Shown: piece after piece, positions 5,534-6,919 of the stretch
How the letters are laid out: each line of letters opens with the position of its first letter
Position numbering within the stretch: position 1 is the first letter of the stretch
Origin: JAICLK01 sp036489905
Lineage (GTDB): Bacteria; Patescibacteriota; Saccharimonadia; Saccharimonadales; UBA4665
Length of the DNA: 6,919 nt
Direction of reading: 5' to 3'
Assembly (NCBI GenBank): GCA_036489905.1
Contig: DASXEX010000006.1
Coordinates: 1-6,919, forward strand
Made by a program: the position numbers and the translations under genes
Notes under the pieces: generated by a model
What the model was told of the DNA's origin: nothing
Databases searched by the model: none
Seen by the model: only the letters and a program-made list of their open reading frames with translations

Positions 5534-6700
5534 ATGATTGTCGACATCGTTATCATTTTACTTTTCCTGAGCGCGCTGGTGCGCGGGCGCGAGCTCGGGC
5601 TGGTGCAGCAGCTGTTTTCGACGGTAGGATTTTTTGGCGGACTCTTTTTGGGAGCCGCGCTTGAGCCGCACATCGTGAGCCATGCCGCGTCGCCGCTGTC
5701 GCGCACGCTACTGACCGTTGCGGTCACGCTCGGCTGCGCGCTGATGCTTTTGAGCATCGGCGAATACATCGGCGTGGTGCTCAAGAGCAAGTTACGGCGG
5801 CTCAAGTTCAACCGTGTCGACGTGGCACTCGGCGCGGCTGGTGGCGGGCTGACGCTGCTACTGACCGTTTGGCTGGTGGCGCCGGTGCTGATTTCGCTGC
5901 CGTTTCCGGGCCTGCAACAAGCGGTGCGCGGCTCGTGGATTGTGACGCGCCTCGAGCGTTCGCTGCCGTCAGCGCCGAACGTTGTTGCCGACTTGGGGCA
6001 CGTCATTGACCCGAACGGATTTCCGCAAGTCTTTACCGGCCTCGAGCCAACGTTACCGACAAACACGCCGCTGCCGAATCTTGGCTCGCTCAACACCGCG
6101 GTCAAAAAAGATCGGGCTTCGGTGGTTAAAATCGAGGGCCGCGGCTGCGGCGGCATCGTGGAAGGCTCCGGTTTCGTGGCCGGAAATGGCTTTGTCGTCA
6201 CCAACGCACATGTCGTCGCCGGCGTGTCAAATCCGGTTGTACTCGACGACAACGGGGAACATGCCACCACAGTCGTCTGGTTCGATCCGAATCTTGACCT
6301 GGCAGTCCTTCGTGTAAGCAACTTGGCCGGACACATACTCACTATCGACACCAGCCGCGTCACCAACGGCACGGTCAGTGCCGTTCTAGGTTATCCGGGT
6401 GGCGGCAATTTTACCGCCGGCCCAGCGAAAGTGCTTGAAGAATTCACCGCCGTCGGCCGCAACATTTATGGCGAGGGCTCAACGAGCCGCAATGTCTACG
6501 GCGTAAAAGCTAACGTCATTCCGGGCAATTCCGGCGGCCCGCTCGTCACCCGCAATGGTTCGGTTATCGGCATCGTCTTCGCCGAATCGACCACCTATAA
6601 TCAAGTCGGCTACGCGCTCGCTACGCCTCAAGTCGTCACCGAACTGCACCAAGCCGAAGCCGCCAACACTCCAACCTCCACCGGCCAATGCGCCGAGTAA
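5534..6700 (+). CDS. MarP-like membrane serine protease (CvpA N-terminus, trypsin-like C-terminus)
   Basis: This 388-aa envelope protease has four hydrophobic segments (about residues 2-16, 27-45, 58-83 and 98-122) forming a CvpA-type membrane domain. An extracytoplasmic linker and a chymotrypsin-fold protease follow. The triad is His226 (VVTNAHVV), Asp255 (NLDLAVL) and Ser333 (PGNSGGP). Two cysteines flank the protease, Cys205 (GRGCGG) and Cys386, third from the end. From memory, M. tuberculosis MarP (Rv3671c, 397 aa) has His235, Asp264, Ser343 and a Cys214-Cys395 disulfide, a near-constant offset of 9-10, so this is very probably the same family. MarP acts in the periplasm and supports acid and oxidative-stress survival through peptidoglycan-linked cleavage; a similar role here is inferred. 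No PDZ domain is present, unlike HtrA. An in-frame TGA at 5525-5527 forces the start to ATG 5534, or a later one; no strong ribosome binding site is seen. The reverse-strand 314-aa frame at 5428-6372 is a shadow. Confidence 0.9.
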   Translation: MIVDIVIILLFLSALVRGRELGLVQQLFSTVGFFGGLFLGAALEPHIVSHAASPLSRTLLTVAVTLGCALMLLSIGEYIGVVLKSKLRRLKFNRVDVALGAAGGGLTLLLTVWLVAPVLISLPFPGLQQAVRGSWIVTRLERSLPSAPNVVADLGHVIDPNGFPQVFTGLEPTLPTNTPLPNLGSLNTAVKKDRASVVKIEGRGCGGIVEGSGFVAGNGFVVTNAHVVAGVSNPVVLDDNGEHATTVVWFDPNLDLAVLRVSNLAGHILTIDTSRVTNGTVSAVLGYPGGGNFTAGPAKVLEEFTAVGRNIYGEGSTSRNVYGVKANVIPGNSGGPLVTRNGSVIGIVFAESTTYNQVGYALATPQVVTELHQAEAANTPTSTGQCAE

Positions 6701-6719
6701 GCCCGCACAATTATCGGCG
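6691..6719 (+). terminator. Hairpin overlapping the protease stop, without a T-run
   Basis: CGCCGA (6691-6696) plus TAA (6698-6700) pairs with TTA (6711-6713) plus TCGGCG (6714-6719): nine base pairs around one bulged G with a 10-nt loop. It includes the stop codon. There is no T-run after it, so it may be an RNA 3'-end stabiliser or a weak terminator, not a classic one. Confidence 0.35.
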
Positions 6720-6813
6720 AACTCCACTTGGCCATACGAACGAAGCTGAATATCAAGTTTTCGTCGCGTCGAACAAAGACGTATTAGCTCAAAATAAACA
6801 GTACCCGAAAGGT
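6701..6813. other. Convergent intergenic spacer
   Basis: This lies between the plus-strand protease and the minus-strand gene at the right edge, so the two genes converge. Apart from the hairpin at its start I see no gene, clear terminator or recognisable insertion-sequence end. Composition becomes AT-richer toward the right, like the left accessory segment. Confidence 0.5.
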
Positions 6814-6919
6814 TTACTCTAATAGCTTAAGTTTCCTCTGAATTGCTTCTTGTAATTGAAGTGGGTTCAGACTGTCGTAAATGGATTGTAGCAAAGCTTT
6901 CTGCTCAGTACTAACTTTA
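6814..6919 (-). CDS. C-terminal end of a DDE integrase/transposase-like protein (partial)
   Basis: On the minus strand an open frame enters from the right edge and ends at a TAA (complement of 6814-6816) after 34 complete codons. The end reads STEQKALLQSIYDSLNP followed by LQLQEAIQRKLKLLE. The pattern of a short helix, Y-x-x-LNP, then L-x-x-x-I-x-x-KL-x-x-L closely resembles the last helices of DDE integrase-core transposases common in CPR bacteria and other phyla, which end in forms such as YxxLNPxxLKRxIxxKLxxL. The catalytic DDE residues lie outside the window. Its opposite orientation and AT-richer sequence fit a mobile element at the edge. The identification rests only on this tail pattern from memory. 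Confidence 0.5.
   Translation of the reverse strand, partial: KVSTEQKALLQSIYDSLNPLQLQEAIQRKLKLLE

Noticed and set aside
5428..6372. Long minus-strand frame of 314 aa opposite the protease gene.
   Set aside because: It is Ser/Thr/Pro-rich with no family motif and lies antisense to a clear protease with an intact triad; a shadow of GC-rich codons.
1..6919. CRISPR arrays, tRNA genes or a complete insertion sequence.
   Set aside because: No regularly spaced direct repeats, no tRNA cloverleaf with CCA/T-arm signature and no paired terminal inverted repeats were seen; only a possible transposase tail at the right edge.

Overview
The window reads as a short stretch of a compact bacterial chromosome: five closely spaced plus-strand genes flanked on both sides by accessory DNA. 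The standard genetic code fits, since every long frame is uninterrupted with TAA or TAG stops. The gene content (a MarP-type CvpA/serine protease, a single-chain UvrD/RecB-like helicase-nuclease, a small FMN reductase), the tiny spacers and promoters that appear to start transcription at the ATG suggest a Candidate Phyla Radiation bacterium such as Saccharibacteria, or possibly an actinobacterial relative. This placement is inference from style and not from a marker gene.

Left part (1-800): AT-richer DNA carries an orphan, half-sized type I restriction specificity subunit (HsdS). A TAA stop interrupts it, yet the conserved C-terminal tail continues in frame for another 20 codons. No hsdM or hsdR is in view. 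A consensus-type DnaA box lies just downstream.

Intergenic 785-1014: this stretch holds what looks like an independent small RNA gene. There is a strong promoter (TTGACA, 16 nt, TATAGT), two well-formed hairpins (the first with a GUGA tetraloop) and a rho-independent terminator, giving a transcript of about 88 nt. A second promoter and a near-perfect ribosome binding site then drive the next gene.

Core part (1015-6700): in order, a 100-aa very acidic, probably disordered protein; an NAD(P)H-dependent FMN reductase-family flavoprotein; a 1133-aa UvrD-like helicase fused to a PD-(D/E)XK nuclease; a 32-aa amphipathic small protein; and a membrane-anchored trypsin-like protease resembling mycobacterial MarP, with its triad and disulfide cysteines in matching positions. 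The FMN reductase and helicase genes each have a -10 element exactly 6 nt before the ATG, which suggests leaderless mRNAs. The genes point loosely towards stress handling (redox, DNA break processing, envelope protease), but no shared pathway is evident.

Right edge (6701-6919): a non-coding spacer, with a hairpin overlapping the protease stop codon, is followed by the last 34 codons of a minus-strand gene. Its tail resembles the C-terminus of DDE integrase/transposase proteins, so a mobile element probably begins here.
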